DNA of 42,169 bases from positions 1-42,169 of IMG/VR virus record IMGVR_UViG_3300048115_000126; one strand, given 5' to 3'. This DNA is from a virus. Shown here one piece after another: positions 24,730 through 31,262 of the stretch. The position numbers were made by a program, and so were the translations under genes. Below the pieces are notes generated by a model. The model searched no databases and was not told where the DNA came from. It saw only the letters and a program-made list of their open reading frames with translations. The first letter of the stretch is position 1. Every line of letters begins with the position of its first letter.

Positions 24730-24985
24730 CTATTTCTTCATCATCCTCATCGTCCTTCACTTCCTCCCATTCCCACTCATCGTCTTCGTGGATTGCTGTA
24801 GTGCCTCCAGCTAGATAAGTGTCGTGGTATTGTAGTGCTGATTTTAATAATCCTTGTGCTGCGTAAGGGTCACTGAACCTCACGTCATATGCTAAGGGGT
24901 CTTCATCATCAGACGCAATGATCACATAGTTGCGGAAATGTTCCCCAAGTATCGCCTGTGCATCTGAGATTGGTTCGTTGCTCAT
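24719..24985 (-). CDS. Small acidic protein (88 aa), packaging-module hypothetical
   Basis: No family recognised. Residues about 1-60 look folded (AQAILGEHFRNYVIIASDD, then DPYAAQGLLKSALQYHDT) and the last 25 are almost entirely Glu/Asp/Trp. The ATG overlaps the small terminase stop (24982-24985) and the 3' end overlaps the large subunit by 11 bases. The tight packing suggests a terminase accessory role or a regulator such as a DNA mimic. That role is speculation from its charge and place. Confidence 0.65.
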   Translation of the reverse strand: MSNEPISDAQAILGEHFRNYVIIASDDEDPLAYDVRFSDPYAAQGLLKSALQYHDTYLAGGTTAIHEDDEWEWEEVKDDEDDEEIDEC

Positions 24986-25524
24986 GTTTGTTCTTCGTCA
25001 CTTACAAACTCATCATAGTCTCCCTCATTGTCAATCACCTCCGCCTCAACTATGTCTTTTATCTGACTCTTAGATACAGCACTGTAGTCCACAGTCATGA
25101 TCTTCATCTCGCCAGTTATGTTCTGTTGGACATCTACACTCTTCAACTTTGGCTGTGTGTAGCTCGCTAGTTCCTTCCAAATTGCTATTTTCTCTTTTAC
25201 GGGAACTTCCTCGTCCTTTGTAAAACTCATCAACTCTTCAATGGGGTTGACTCCTCTATCAGCGAACATTGCAAGAAGTGCCTTACGTTGCTCAGCTGGA
25301 GTGGGGGCTCTGCTCATCATATCAAGAAACTGTTGCTTGATATCCAGATCCTTTTCGACCTTAGCTAATTCCTTCTGCGCATCTTTCATGTCTACCTCAG
25401 CTTTCATTCGCTTACGATGACACCGAGATCTCTTCGCTGCCTGTTGCTTAATTACTTGCTTAGGAGTCTTCCCAGAAGCATACGTTCGTTTATCTGTTAC
25501 TTTATCTTTCGTTTCGTCCACCAT
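24982..25524 (-). CDS. terS: Terminase small subunit (candidate)
   Basis: A 180-aa protein. A basic N-terminal segment with a long helix (KRMKAEVDMKDAQKELAKVE) is followed by a motif typical of podovirus small terminases: AEQRKALLAMFADRGVNPIEEL and then PVKEKIAIWKELASYTQPKL followed by KSVDVQ (residues about 87-140). It is the most upstream gene of the minus-strand late module, directly before terL, as expected. It would recognise the packaging site and recruit TerL. The ATG is used as start, and a promoter-like sequence lies close upstream. Confidence 0.72.
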   Translation of the reverse strand: MVDETKDKVTDKRTYASGKTPKQVIKQQAAKRSRCHRKRMKAEVDMKDAQKELAKVEKDLDIKQQFLDMMSRAPTPAEQRKALLAMFADRGVNPIEELMSFTKDEEVPVKEKIAIWKELASYTQPKLKSVDVQQNITGEMKIMTVDYSAVSKSQIKDIVEAEVIDNEGDYDEFVSDEEQT

Positions 25525-25527
25525 TTA

Positions 25528-25557
25528 CATATAGAATCCTTCCATACGCTGTGTCAA
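25528..25557 (-). promoter_or_regulatory. Sigma-70-like promoter candidate for the late module
   Basis: Read on the minus strand, TTGACA (25557-25552) is followed after 18 bases by TATATG (25533-25528). The expected transcript start falls close to or just inside the first codon of the small terminase gene, so either the message is almost leaderless or translation begins at a later codon. This is one match in a long intergenic region and is not experimentally supported. Confidence 0.3.
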
Positions 25558-25570
25558 CTTAAAACAGGAT

Positions 25571-25818
25571 GGAACACTTGGTACACCTATGGAACACTTT
25601 TTTCGGGGGGGTGTACCCAATTCTATTATATGATTATTAAGGACTTACAGAATCTGGTACACTTGGTACACTTTTTTCTGGGAAAATTTTATTTTTTATT
25701 TTTTTGTCTAGAAAAAGCGTACCTTCTGTTCCATATTTCATAAGTCGTTGATAAAGCTACAGACTTATAACATTCAAAAGTGTACCAAAAGGTGTGTCCA
25801 AGGTGTACCAAGTGTACC
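25571..25818. repeat. Iteron-like cluster of a 9-bp motif in opposite orientations
   Basis: Copies of GGWACACYT: 25571-25579, 25580-25588, 25591-25599, then 25656-25664 and 25665-25673 forward; reversed copies at about 25609-25617, 25778-25786, 25801-25809 and 25810-25818, plus a degenerate one at 25791-25799. Spacing is exactly nine bases within the tandem pairs. Between forward and reversed groups is an AT-rich stretch (25671-25710, long T and A runs). Such iterons around an AT-rich core suggest a replication origin or a cooperative operator. Confidence 0.8.
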
Positions 25819-25842
25819 ACAATTGTCTCTTTTGGACTACAA

Positions 25843-26160
25843 CTACCATAACACCCCCTGAATCTGTTGAGCATTATCCCCCAAATTCCTGAAAACTGAA
25901 AATTGGATACGCAGGTAGGGACTCCTTGTGTGTCCCGATACGTGAGCCCCCCATGCCCCCCCCATGTTCAATGTGTCGTGGCACATGGTCGGGGATTTAC
26001 AGTACATCGTAGCGTTCAGCCTAATCCACATGCACCTCAAGTCCACCCGACCACTACTCCCCAAACCTGCGAGGGATATGTCGTTGGACTAGAGGAGCTT
26101 ACAGGATTTATGAGACAACATACACGGCTGATGCACGATGAACCACCCTATCTATAGTTA
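25843..26160. other. Gene-free stretch, no feature resolved
   Basis: No convincing reading frame lies here. Short frames on both strands have no recognisable content. The sequence contains long C runs near 25945-25965 and a small hairpin-like segment near 25969-25986 (ATGTG/CACAT). It lies between the iteron cluster and the hairpin-rich segment and is probably part of the same control region. Confidence 0.5.
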
Positions 26161-26211
26161 GTTAATGCGTAACGAGGTTTGTAGCATACGGCTCAAGCAC
26201 AGACAAAAGGC

Positions 26212-26786
26212 GACAGATTCCAAGTATTCATCTGTCTTAGTTAGTAGTGGAACAAAGAAAAAGAGAACTTCTAGAACGCTCCCGCTTTGTTCTTCTTTTT
26301 CTTTATTCAGGTGTTCTTTTGTCCTTAGCTTTCGTAGATTAGCCATCGCTTGTGGCGATGGTAGATGTTTCAAAGGGGGGTTTCGAGAACCACAAGTCAT
26401 GTTCGTACACTCCCACATTCTAGACATCCATTGGGTCAGATGCTGGTGAGCATCTTCGAAACGCCATCTGAGGATTGGGTGTCCCCCCAATCCACAGCTG
26501 TCGGATTCGCCCCAAGCTATGTCGTCGCCTGTGGAGCAATCGGCAAGCGATTGCTAACGTTGCTCAAGAAAAATGTGGAAAAATTCAGCTTCCAGAGCTG
26601 TCGCTCTGCTGTATTTTTTCCACATCAAGCCTACGGTTTTCTTGACCGCAATGCTACATAGTTAGCGAGCAAAGCTCGCAGGAGTAGAGACGATGTTCCA
26701 TCGTCAAGGTCATTCCTGCACCCTCTTTGTTCATCGCAGGCGATGAAGACGAGTGCTTGGAATGATGTATCATTACCCGAACAAAG
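26212..26786. ncRNA. Hairpin-rich structured non-coding region (large RNA or origin candidate)
   Basis: About ten mostly perfect hairpins follow each other: GACAGAT/ATCTGTC (26212-26236), CCATCGC/GCGATGG (26343-26361), AGATGCT/AGCATCT (26438-26455), GGATTGGG/CCCAATCC (26472-26493), AGCAATCG/CGATTGCT (26535-26555), ATGTGGAAAAA/TTTTTCCACAT enclosing CAGAGC/GCTCTG (26573-26625), GCGAGC/GCTCGC (26665-26679), GACGATG/CATCGTC (26689-26705), TTCATCGC/GCGATGAA (26730-26747), and AATGAT/ATCATT (26761-26774). CTTTGTTC (26725) and GAACAAAG (26779) enclose the last two, and CCACAG/CTGTGG encloses other parts. No protein-coding frame fits. Strand is undecided. Confidence 0.65.
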
Positions 26787-26883
26787 CCATGCGATATATG
26801 GGACATATAGATAGAGATGACTAAGTTGTTGGAGATACAAGCTGTGTCTTCCTTAGTAACTTCTCTATCTACTACATAATATC

Positions 26884-27315
26884 ATGAACAAAGAATACAT
26901 CACAACTTATTTCGCACGTACAGCCGACGACGTTTTCAATCTCAACCGTAAGGAACTTGAGCAACGTTTGTCAGACTACGCTCTTCCTTCCGCTGACAAT
27001 TACCGTGCAGAGATTACAGCGCGTCTTGCCCTTATCAACCACATGGTACAAGAACACGTGTTCGAAGTTAGCGAGTTAGATTACGAGTCAGATTACGAGT
27101 CAGATTACGGAGTTCACGAGCCAGACTACGTTTACAACCAACCATACACCGAGTCATGGGAAAACAAGCTGGGCTTCACGCTCGTATTCGAAGTGGATCC
27201 TGACAGCTCTTGGACAGCAAGTATACGTGGCGAAGTTATCAAATCTGGTTTCGATCACGACTCGCTCACTGCTTACAAAGAACTCACTCTCAACCCTAAC
27301 TACACCAACGTATAG
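26884..27315 (+). CDS. Early protein of unknown function with acidic YESD repeats (143 aa)
   Basis: First plus-strand gene after the control region. The N-terminal 60 residues look helical (NRKELEQRLSDYALP), then comes a short acidic repeat (DYESDYESDYGVHEPDY, residues about 66-82), then a probably beta-rich C-terminal half (KLGFTLVFEVDPDSSWTASI). No family recognised. The acidic Tyr/Asp/Glu repeat is encoded by a small tandem DNA repeat. First-expressed phage genes often inhibit host functions, but there is no direct evidence here. Confidence 0.7.
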   Translation: MNKEYITTYFARTADDVFNLNRKELEQRLSDYALPSADNYRAEITARLALINHMVQEHVFEVSELDYESDYESDYGVHEPDYVYNQPYTESWENKLGFTLVFEVDPDSSWTASIRGEVIKSGFDHDSLTAYKELTLNPNYTNV

Positions 27316-27363
27316 AGAATGGTGTACGTTCTTATCAATACTAACCCACATATATCAAACATT

Positions 27364-27672
27364 ATGTCATTCGATACATCAAAACCAAACTCACATGAAG
27401 TAGTTACCTGCTTCATTACAGAAACTGCTCACGATCTCAAGGACGGTGAGCTCGCCCTAACTAAAGTACTCACCAAGTCCAAGCAGATGCATACCATCTG
27501 GAACCGCGATAACAAACCGCTCGGTCGTAAGGGCGAAGTCATCAATGTTCTGTTCACCACAGGCGACAAGCTCGTCAATGGCTCGGACAACGAGTACTAC
27601 GCCGACTATTCGGCAGTTCCCTCTGGATTCTTCGACGCTGACCCAGCTGTCGACGAGCCTGTGCTTCTCTAA
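27364..27672 (+). CDS. Early protein of unknown function (102 aa)
   Basis: A longer frame opens at 27319, but the ATG at 27364 (MSFDTSKPNSHEVVTCFITE) is preferred because the upstream 15 residues look like leader sequence. The protein is about 100 aa, contains KDGELALTKVLTKSKQMHTIW and ends in an acidic tail (ADPAVDEPVLL). It has more C-ending codons than the late genes. No motif or family recognised. Confidence 0.6.
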   Translation: MSFDTSKPNSHEVVTCFITETAHDLKDGELALTKVLTKSKQMHTIWNRDNKPLGRKGEVINVLFTTGDKLVNGSDNEYYADYSAVPSGFFDADPAVDEPVLL

Positions 27673-27717
27673 TCTTCCTACCGTCCTGAGCATGACGCTA
27701 ATCTGCTCCTTTACATT

Positions 27718-27900
27718 ATGAACATATCAACCTACACCGTCAGTTGGATATCATCCGACGACCAAACCCAGTCAGTCCTCACCGAGGAGCTTGACTCTAT
27801 CGAGGAAGCGTTCGAGTTCGCTACCTTAAAACTGAACGATGGCGAGCTCAGCATCCAAGTCTCAACCCAATCACCTAACGGAACCCGAGTAATATTATGA
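27718..27900 (+). CDS. Small early protein (60 aa), unknown
   Basis: Starts MNISTYTVSWISSDDQTQSV and looks like a small beta-alpha-beta protein with a conserved-looking acidic helix (EELDSIEEAFEFATLKLNDGE). Its stop overlaps the next start as ATGA, so the two are probably translated together. Not recognised. Confidence 0.6.
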   Translation: MNISTYTVSWISSDDQTQSVLTEELDSIEEAFEFATLKLNDGELSIQVSTQSPNGTRVIL

Positions 27901-28736
27901 ACATATCGAAGCTTATCCGTGACACACTATCCGCTGACCGTTACTCCGACGAGTACACCGCAGGTTGGCGTTCCATTTTCCAGCACGCTGATACTATCAC
28001 TCGTGATTTACGTTCACAGACCAAAGGTACTGTGTTCGAGCGTGATGTTGACGCTTCCACAATCGTTGACGCTCTCGTGCTGGATCACGAGTTATACACC
28101 GACCATTGCAACCCCGACGACGATGCCCAATGCGGTGACGAGTCATGCATATCTGCTCTGAGCCGACAGCAAGATGCGTACATCCTTGAGCTTTACACGC
28201 TCTGGTGGGATTTGCTTCAAGATAATTCAGTGCCTCACCACGCAGTGGAACGTGCCTACCAATTGCTCAAGGATGAAGTCAACACTTCTATCTCGTCTGT
28301 GTCGTATGAGACCTACGAGTCCTTGCACGATTCAGCGAAGTTCGACAACGTCGAGTACATCGATGACACCCAGAAGCACATCAATCGTGTAGAGTATCAC
28401 AAGACCTTCAAGCAGGATCCAGAATGCGATCCCGATGATTCCCATTACGTAGGCGACACCACTCGCCGTAACAACCGCAAGCCACGAGGTAACGTTGGCT
28501 TACTCAACGGTGTGTACCAACAGACCGATGCCGAGCCTAGTTACCGACCAGCTGTTGACCGCAAGAAGATGTTGCTACGTATGATGAAGTCGGACAACCC
28601 TGTCGAAATTCGGCTCGCATATTCTTGCAGTCCACTACATAAGCGTGACTACGAGACTCGTAGCGACTACCGTGAACGTGTCGAAAAGAGAAATCGTAAG
28701 CGTGATTTGCGTATGCACCGTGCCTCACGTTCATAA
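27897..28736 (+). CDS. Early protein with basic C-terminus, unknown (279 aa)
   Basis: Translationally coupled to the 60-aa gene. The first 150 residues are acidic and helical, with Asp/Tyr/Trp (TAGWRSIFQHADTITRDL, then DNCNPDDDAQCGDESCISAL). The last 70 are strongly basic (LRMMKSDNPVEIRLAYSCSP, then DYRERVEKRNRKRDLRMH), resembling a nucleic-acid-binding tail. No catalytic motif recognised. Codon choice is C-rich compared with the replication genes, as in its neighbours. A terminator follows directly after the stop, closing the first early operon. Confidence 0.65.
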   Translation: MNISKLIRDTLSADRYSDEYTAGWRSIFQHADTITRDLRSQTKGTVFERDVDASTIVDALVLDHELYTDHCNPDDDAQCGDESCISALSRQQDAYILELYTLWWDLLQDNSVPHHAVERAYQLLKDEVNTSISSVSYETYESLHDSAKFDNVEYIDDTQKHINRVEYHKTFKQDPECDPDDSHYVGDTTRRNNRKPRGNVGLLNGVYQQTDAEPSYRPAVDRKKMLLRMMKSDNPVEIRLAYSCSPLHKRDYETRSDYRERVEKRNRKRDLRMHRASRS

Positions 28737-28755
28737 TTATCGTTCATAACTACCT

Positions 28756-28789
28756 AGCCAGTCATCCTTCGGGATGGCTGGCTTTTTTT
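28756..28789 (+). terminator. Rho-independent terminator closing the first early operon
   Basis: AGCCAGTCATCC pairs with GGATGGCTGGCT (one G-U pair) around a TTCG loop, followed by a run of seven T residues. This is the strongest terminator in the window and lies 19 bases after the stop of the 279-aa gene. Confidence 0.93.
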
Positions 28790-28824
28790 ACTACCGCTCA
28801 ACTGGATCCAAAACAATATATACT

Positions 28825-28995
28825 ATGGAAAATATAATCATAACTATTCTTGCAATGTTCACAGCATTCCTAATATTCGGATGTTTCGTTACGTCATGGT
28901 TGTTCATCAAACAAACGTGGAACGAACATCAATTCGAAAAACGTGCACGCAAAACTAAAGAGTTTCAAGAAATGCTTAAGAGAGTTAAACTTTAA
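28825..28995 (+). CDS. Small membrane protein (56 aa)
   Basis: The frame can be extended to 28774, but that start overlaps the terminator hairpin; the ATG at 28825 gives MENIIITILAMFTAFLIFGC with one strong transmembrane segment (residues about 3-27) and a basic, helical cytoplasmic tail (EKRARKTKEFQEMLKRVK). Unknown role. It resembles small phage membrane proteins that block host processes or superinfection. Confidence 0.6.
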   Translation: MENIIITILAMFTAFLIFGCFVTSWLFIKQTWNEHQFEKRARKTKEFQEMLKRVKL

Positions 28996-29017
28996 TTAGA
29001 ATCAAGTAACAAGTAAC

Positions 29018-29353
29018 ATGGAACTAGTAATATTCTCATTCTTCTCAGCTTTCGGTATTATCTTGTTGTTCACACGAACAATTGGAATACGCCGAACACT
29101 AAAAATACGTAAACCACTTGACGTAATAACAACCCTCGGACTACCTATACTATTTATAGGTACGTTCGCTGGGATGATTACTGCGTTCTTTACAGGTTTA
29201 TGGATTACACTAATGACTAGCATTCTCAACATGTTCTTCAAAGCACCGAAATGGGCTCGAAAGATCTATCATGATGAAGAAACGAGTAATGCAAACAATG
29301 TTAGTGGCAATTGTCCCTCTCGCCCTAGACGTAATGAAGTGCGCCCTCACTAG
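29018..29353 (+). CDS. Membrane protein with 2-3 transmembrane segments (111 aa)
   Basis: Hydrophobic segments at residues about 2-20, 38-60 and 61-75 (LPILFIGTFAGMITAFFTGL) with basic loops. The C-terminal 25 residues are polar and low in complexity ([18 protein letters not shown]) and correspond to a stretch that also codes in another frame (29271-29402). No family recognised; a small phage membrane protein is the only safe description. The start follows the preceding gene by 22 bases. Confidence 0.5.
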   Translation: MELVIFSFFSAFGIILLFTRTIGIRRTLKIRKPLDVITTLGLPILFIGTFAGMITAFFTGLWITLMTSILNMFFKAPKWARKIYHDEETSNANNVSGNCPSRPRRNEVRPH

Positions 29354-29402
29354 ATATACGTATAAGGTTCTAAGAGATGTTGAACGTCGGAGACAACCCT
29401 AA
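29271..29402 (+). CDS. Possible overlapping small protein (43 aa)
   Basis: In another frame than the preceding gene, [20 protein letters not shown] continues to a basic tail ending RDVERRRQP. It has a short hydrophobic segment (residues 10-24) between basic ends, a signal- or membrane-peptide-like shape. It extends 49 bases beyond the stop of the 111-aa gene, where no other gene exists. Only shape and position support it, so this is a weak call. Confidence 0.3.
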   Translation: MMKKRVMQTMLVAIVPLALDVMKCALTRYTYKVLRDVERRRQP

Positions 29403-29408
29403 CAACAA

Positions 29409-29439
29409 GCACCCTCATTCCAATACGGAGTGAGGGTGC
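29409..29439 (+). promoter_or_regulatory. Strong stem-loop in the leader of the sigma-like gene
   Basis: GCACCCTCATTCC pairs with GGAGTGAGGGTGC (13 bp, one G-U) around AATAC, ending 13 bases before the ATG of the region-4 sigma protein. There is no T run after it, so it is more likely an RNA stability or translation-control element, or a weak terminator, than a strong terminator. Confidence 0.6.
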
Positions 29440-29452
29440 ACAATTTATACTT

Positions 29453-29755
29453 ATGGATTTAGATTTAGATAAAGCACTCAACTTACTCAGTCCAATGGAG
29501 CGTAACATTCTATACTTGCGCTACGGTCTTGACAACGGCAGTCCAAAGACTCTTGAAGATATTGGAGAAGAGTATGGTATTACTCGTGAACGTATACGTC
29601 AGCTCGAAGCCAAAGCATTACGTAAGCTTCGTCAACCTGACATGGTTCGCATCATCATCAAACACGTAGACAGCCTCCCCGCACAAGGCGAGGAGGCTGA
29701 ACACAACAACAATACGAATGATAACAATAAACAACACCGAGTGGATGGGTTGTAA
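29453..29755 (+). CDS. Stand-alone sigma-70 region 4 protein (100 aa)
   Basis: Residues 12-62 match region 4 of primary sigma factors with striking closeness: [18 protein letters not shown], then [30 protein letters not shown]. The -35-recognition residues R45, E46 and Q50 (numbering here) are in place. Regions 1-3 are absent: the protein begins 11 residues before region 4 and ends with a Gln/Asn-rich tail ([14 protein letters not shown]). By family knowledge this part binds the -35 element and the RNA polymerase beta flap. Without region 2 it cannot work as a full sigma factor, so it may act as a co-activator or competitor that redirects host polymerase. The phage has no RNA polymerase of its own. 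Confidence 0.9.
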   Translation: MDLDLDKALNLLSPMERNILYLRYGLDNGSPKTLEDIGEEYGITRERIRQLEAKALRKLRQPDMVRIIIKHVDSLPAQGEEAEHNNNTNDNNKQHRVDGL

Positions 29756-29838
29756 TGATATGTTGGTATTGAAAATCATTTCTGTCAAACGCTTTCTCGC
29801 TCAACTGAGCACAACACAACAACAAACCAAATAGTAAT

Positions 29839-30063
29839 ATGGCTAATGTAACAATCCGCTACGGTCTTACAAACTCTGTAACTCGTAGCTTCGACGACGA
29901 TGTCACTGTCGGTGACGTACTCTCGGATCGCTCGATCCGCATGGCACTCTCAGCTCCAGAAGCTGTAGTTGCTGTTTCCAACGGTGAAACCCTAAGTTCC
30001 ACCAGCCTGATTGAACATTACGATTCAATCACTCTTGAGCAACAAGCCTCAAGCAAAGCATAA
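29839..30063 (+). CDS. Ubiquitin-like beta-grasp protein (74 aa)
   Basis: A small protein with a clear MoaD/ThiS/ubiquitin-like pattern: strand VTIRYGLTNS, strand SVTRSFDDDV, helix TVGDVLSDRSIRMAL, strand AVVAVSNGETLSS, then SLIEHYDSITLEQ. It resembles the Ubl (protein C-like) of PRTRC cassettes. The C-terminus is ASSKA, without the Gly-Gly tail of classical Ubl proteins. It is followed directly by a terminator and then by E2-like, E1-like and JAB genes. It is the likely modifier of this cassette. The family resemblance is by eye; the conjugation role is inferred from the neighbours. Confidence 0.7.
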   Translation: MANVTIRYGLTNSVTRSFDDDVTVGDVLSDRSIRMALSAPEAVVAVSNGETLSSTSLIEHYDSITLEQQASSKA

Positions 30064-30103
30064 TTTCTGCGTAGACCGTAGAGATATTGTATATATATGT
30101 GTT

Positions 30104-30135
30104 ACCTGTCACTCCTTCGGGGGTGGCAGGTTTTT
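30104..30135 (+). terminator. Terminator between the Ubl gene and the E2-like gene
   Basis: ACCTGTCACTCC pairs with GGGGTGGCAGGT (two G-U pairs) around TTCG, followed by five T residues, an A and further T residues. It would let the Ubl be made in excess over the enzymes downstream, which would need read-through or their own promoter. Confidence 0.88.
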
Positions 30136-30147
30136 ATTTTTATAATT

Positions 30148-30945
30148 ATGGCTAATCAAATAAATCAAGAAATCATCCTGCAAGATGGTAAGTTCTACAG
30201 ACGTACAGTCTGCGAGACATTCTTGCAAACTCAAGAAGATGCGTTACGCAACATTGACCAATCTTCTTTGTTCTATGTATCACCGTTCCAACCTAAAAAG
30301 AATGTATACACCGCAGCCTTTATCGGCAGCAACGTATCACCAGACAAACAATACTTCTTCAGGGAAATAGATGGCTTCCACTTCCGTGGTGCTACGCTGA
30401 CTAAAGGAGCAGAAGACAGCGATTACCGAATGCATATAACAGGTAATAGCCCTTGGTCGCTAAACGAAGACATGCCTAGGGTAGCAACTAATACATTCAA
30501 TGATGGACAAGGTCTAATCTGGAAACCAACAGGTTTCAGAATGTTTCTAATGTTTGAATACCTAGCACAAGAAAAAACAAGAGTTAGATCAATGGCACCG
30601 TACATATTCATGTACCATATAGAGAACAAAAAATCATATATACCTAATCTTCCAAATGTATTCGACCGTGGTCAAATCTGCACTGGTGATGATTTCCCAT
30701 GTAACCATGATACATGGTCAGAACTAAATGACGCACAAATGAATCATCTAAAAACAAGTTTCTGTAACAACGATTTGAGGATGAACCCTAGTGATGAGCG
30801 CAATTTCATAGCATTTACATCGCAAGGCGAGACAGTACAGCGTCCTGAATCAATCCCTAACAAAGAAGACAGTGGAAATCAGTACTACGTAGAACCAACC
30901 TTAGAACCAATTACAGAATTTACAAAATGGCTTATCAAGACATAA
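30148..30945 (+). CDS. E2-like protein of a Ubl cassette (PRTRC protein B-like)
   Basis: The frame opens at 30097, but the ATG at 30148 (MANQINQEIILQDGKFYRRT) is chosen because the upstream codons overlap the terminator. It is 265 aa. Residues 150-185 read PYIFMYHIENKKSYIPNLPN, then VFDRGQICTGDD. The NV-x-x-x-G-x-(V/I)-C-x-G pattern with an invariant Cys (C178) is the signature of the divergent prokaryotic E2-like family (family D, PRTRC protein B). Placed between a Ubl and an E1-like protein, this supports a transfer role through C178. The N-terminal 140 residues are unrecognised. Confidence 0.6.
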   Translation: MANQINQEIILQDGKFYRRTVCETFLQTQEDALRNIDQSSLFYVSPFQPKKNVYTAAFIGSNVSPDKQYFFREIDGFHFRGATLTKGAEDSDYRMHITGNSPWSLNEDMPRVATNTFNDGQGLIWKPTGFRMFLMFEYLAQEKTRVRSMAPYIFMYHIENKKSYIPNLPNVFDRGQICTGDDFPCNHDTWSELNDAQMNHLKTSFCNNDLRMNPSDERNFIAFTSQGETVQRPESIPNKEDSGNQYYVEPTLEPITEFTKWLIKT

Positions 30946-31262
30946 CAGACGCACTGAACAATTGTATACCTGTTTATGAGATGGGTCACCACTGTATCAG
31001 TGACATAGGATCAAATCGTCATATACATGCAGCTCGACAAAGAATCAATCGTGAATCAGAACAAGCTGAAGACACGTACGAAGTTGAGCACGGTCTAAAC
31101 CATAAAGAATTACGTATTCTATTTAAAATACTAGCCAAACAACTCCCAGATTGTGGTCGTAAGCGTGGTGCAATACTACGCTACATTAAAGCATTCCAGA
31201 AAGAGGAAACAAAAAATATTCCAAAATCATTACATAAATATCTTAAAACTTATGAAACCTAA
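30927..31262 (+). CDS. Unknown protein inside the Ubl cassette (111 aa)
   Basis: It overlaps the E2-like gene by 19 bases and the E1-like gene by 11, so it is probably a regular part of the operon. The product is helical and charged, with two His/Cys-containing patches (EMGHHCISDIGSNRHIHAAR) and a basic C-terminus (RYIKAFQKEETKNIPKSL). No family recognised. It could be an adaptor, a target or a substrate-recognition part of the cassette; this is only inferred from position. Confidence 0.65.
   Translation: MAYQDITDALNNCIPVYEMGHHCISDIGSNRHIHAARQRINRESEQAEDTYEVEHGLNHKELRILFKILAKQLPDCGRKRGAILRYIKAFQKEETKNIPKSLHKYLKTYET

Noticed and set aside
25748-25771. TTGATA/TATAAC promoter-like pair in the iteron region
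   Set aside because: The spacing of about 12 bases is too short for a sigma-70 promoter.
25571-25818. CRISPR or transposon end repeats
   Set aside because: The units are only nine bases and directly adjacent; there is no transposase nearby.
26158-26490. 110-aa minus-strand frame and other frames (25903-26157, 26365-26661) in the control region
   Set aside because: No recognisable content; they run through perfect hairpins and are better explained as chance frames in non-coding DNA.
26212-26786. CRISPR array
   Set aside because: The repeated words are arms of different hairpins with no constant repeat length or spacer spacing.
29759-29833. 24-aa frame (MLVLKIISVKRFLAQLSTTQ...) before the Ubl gene
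   Set aside because: Too short and without any supporting motif or start signal; treated as leader sequence.
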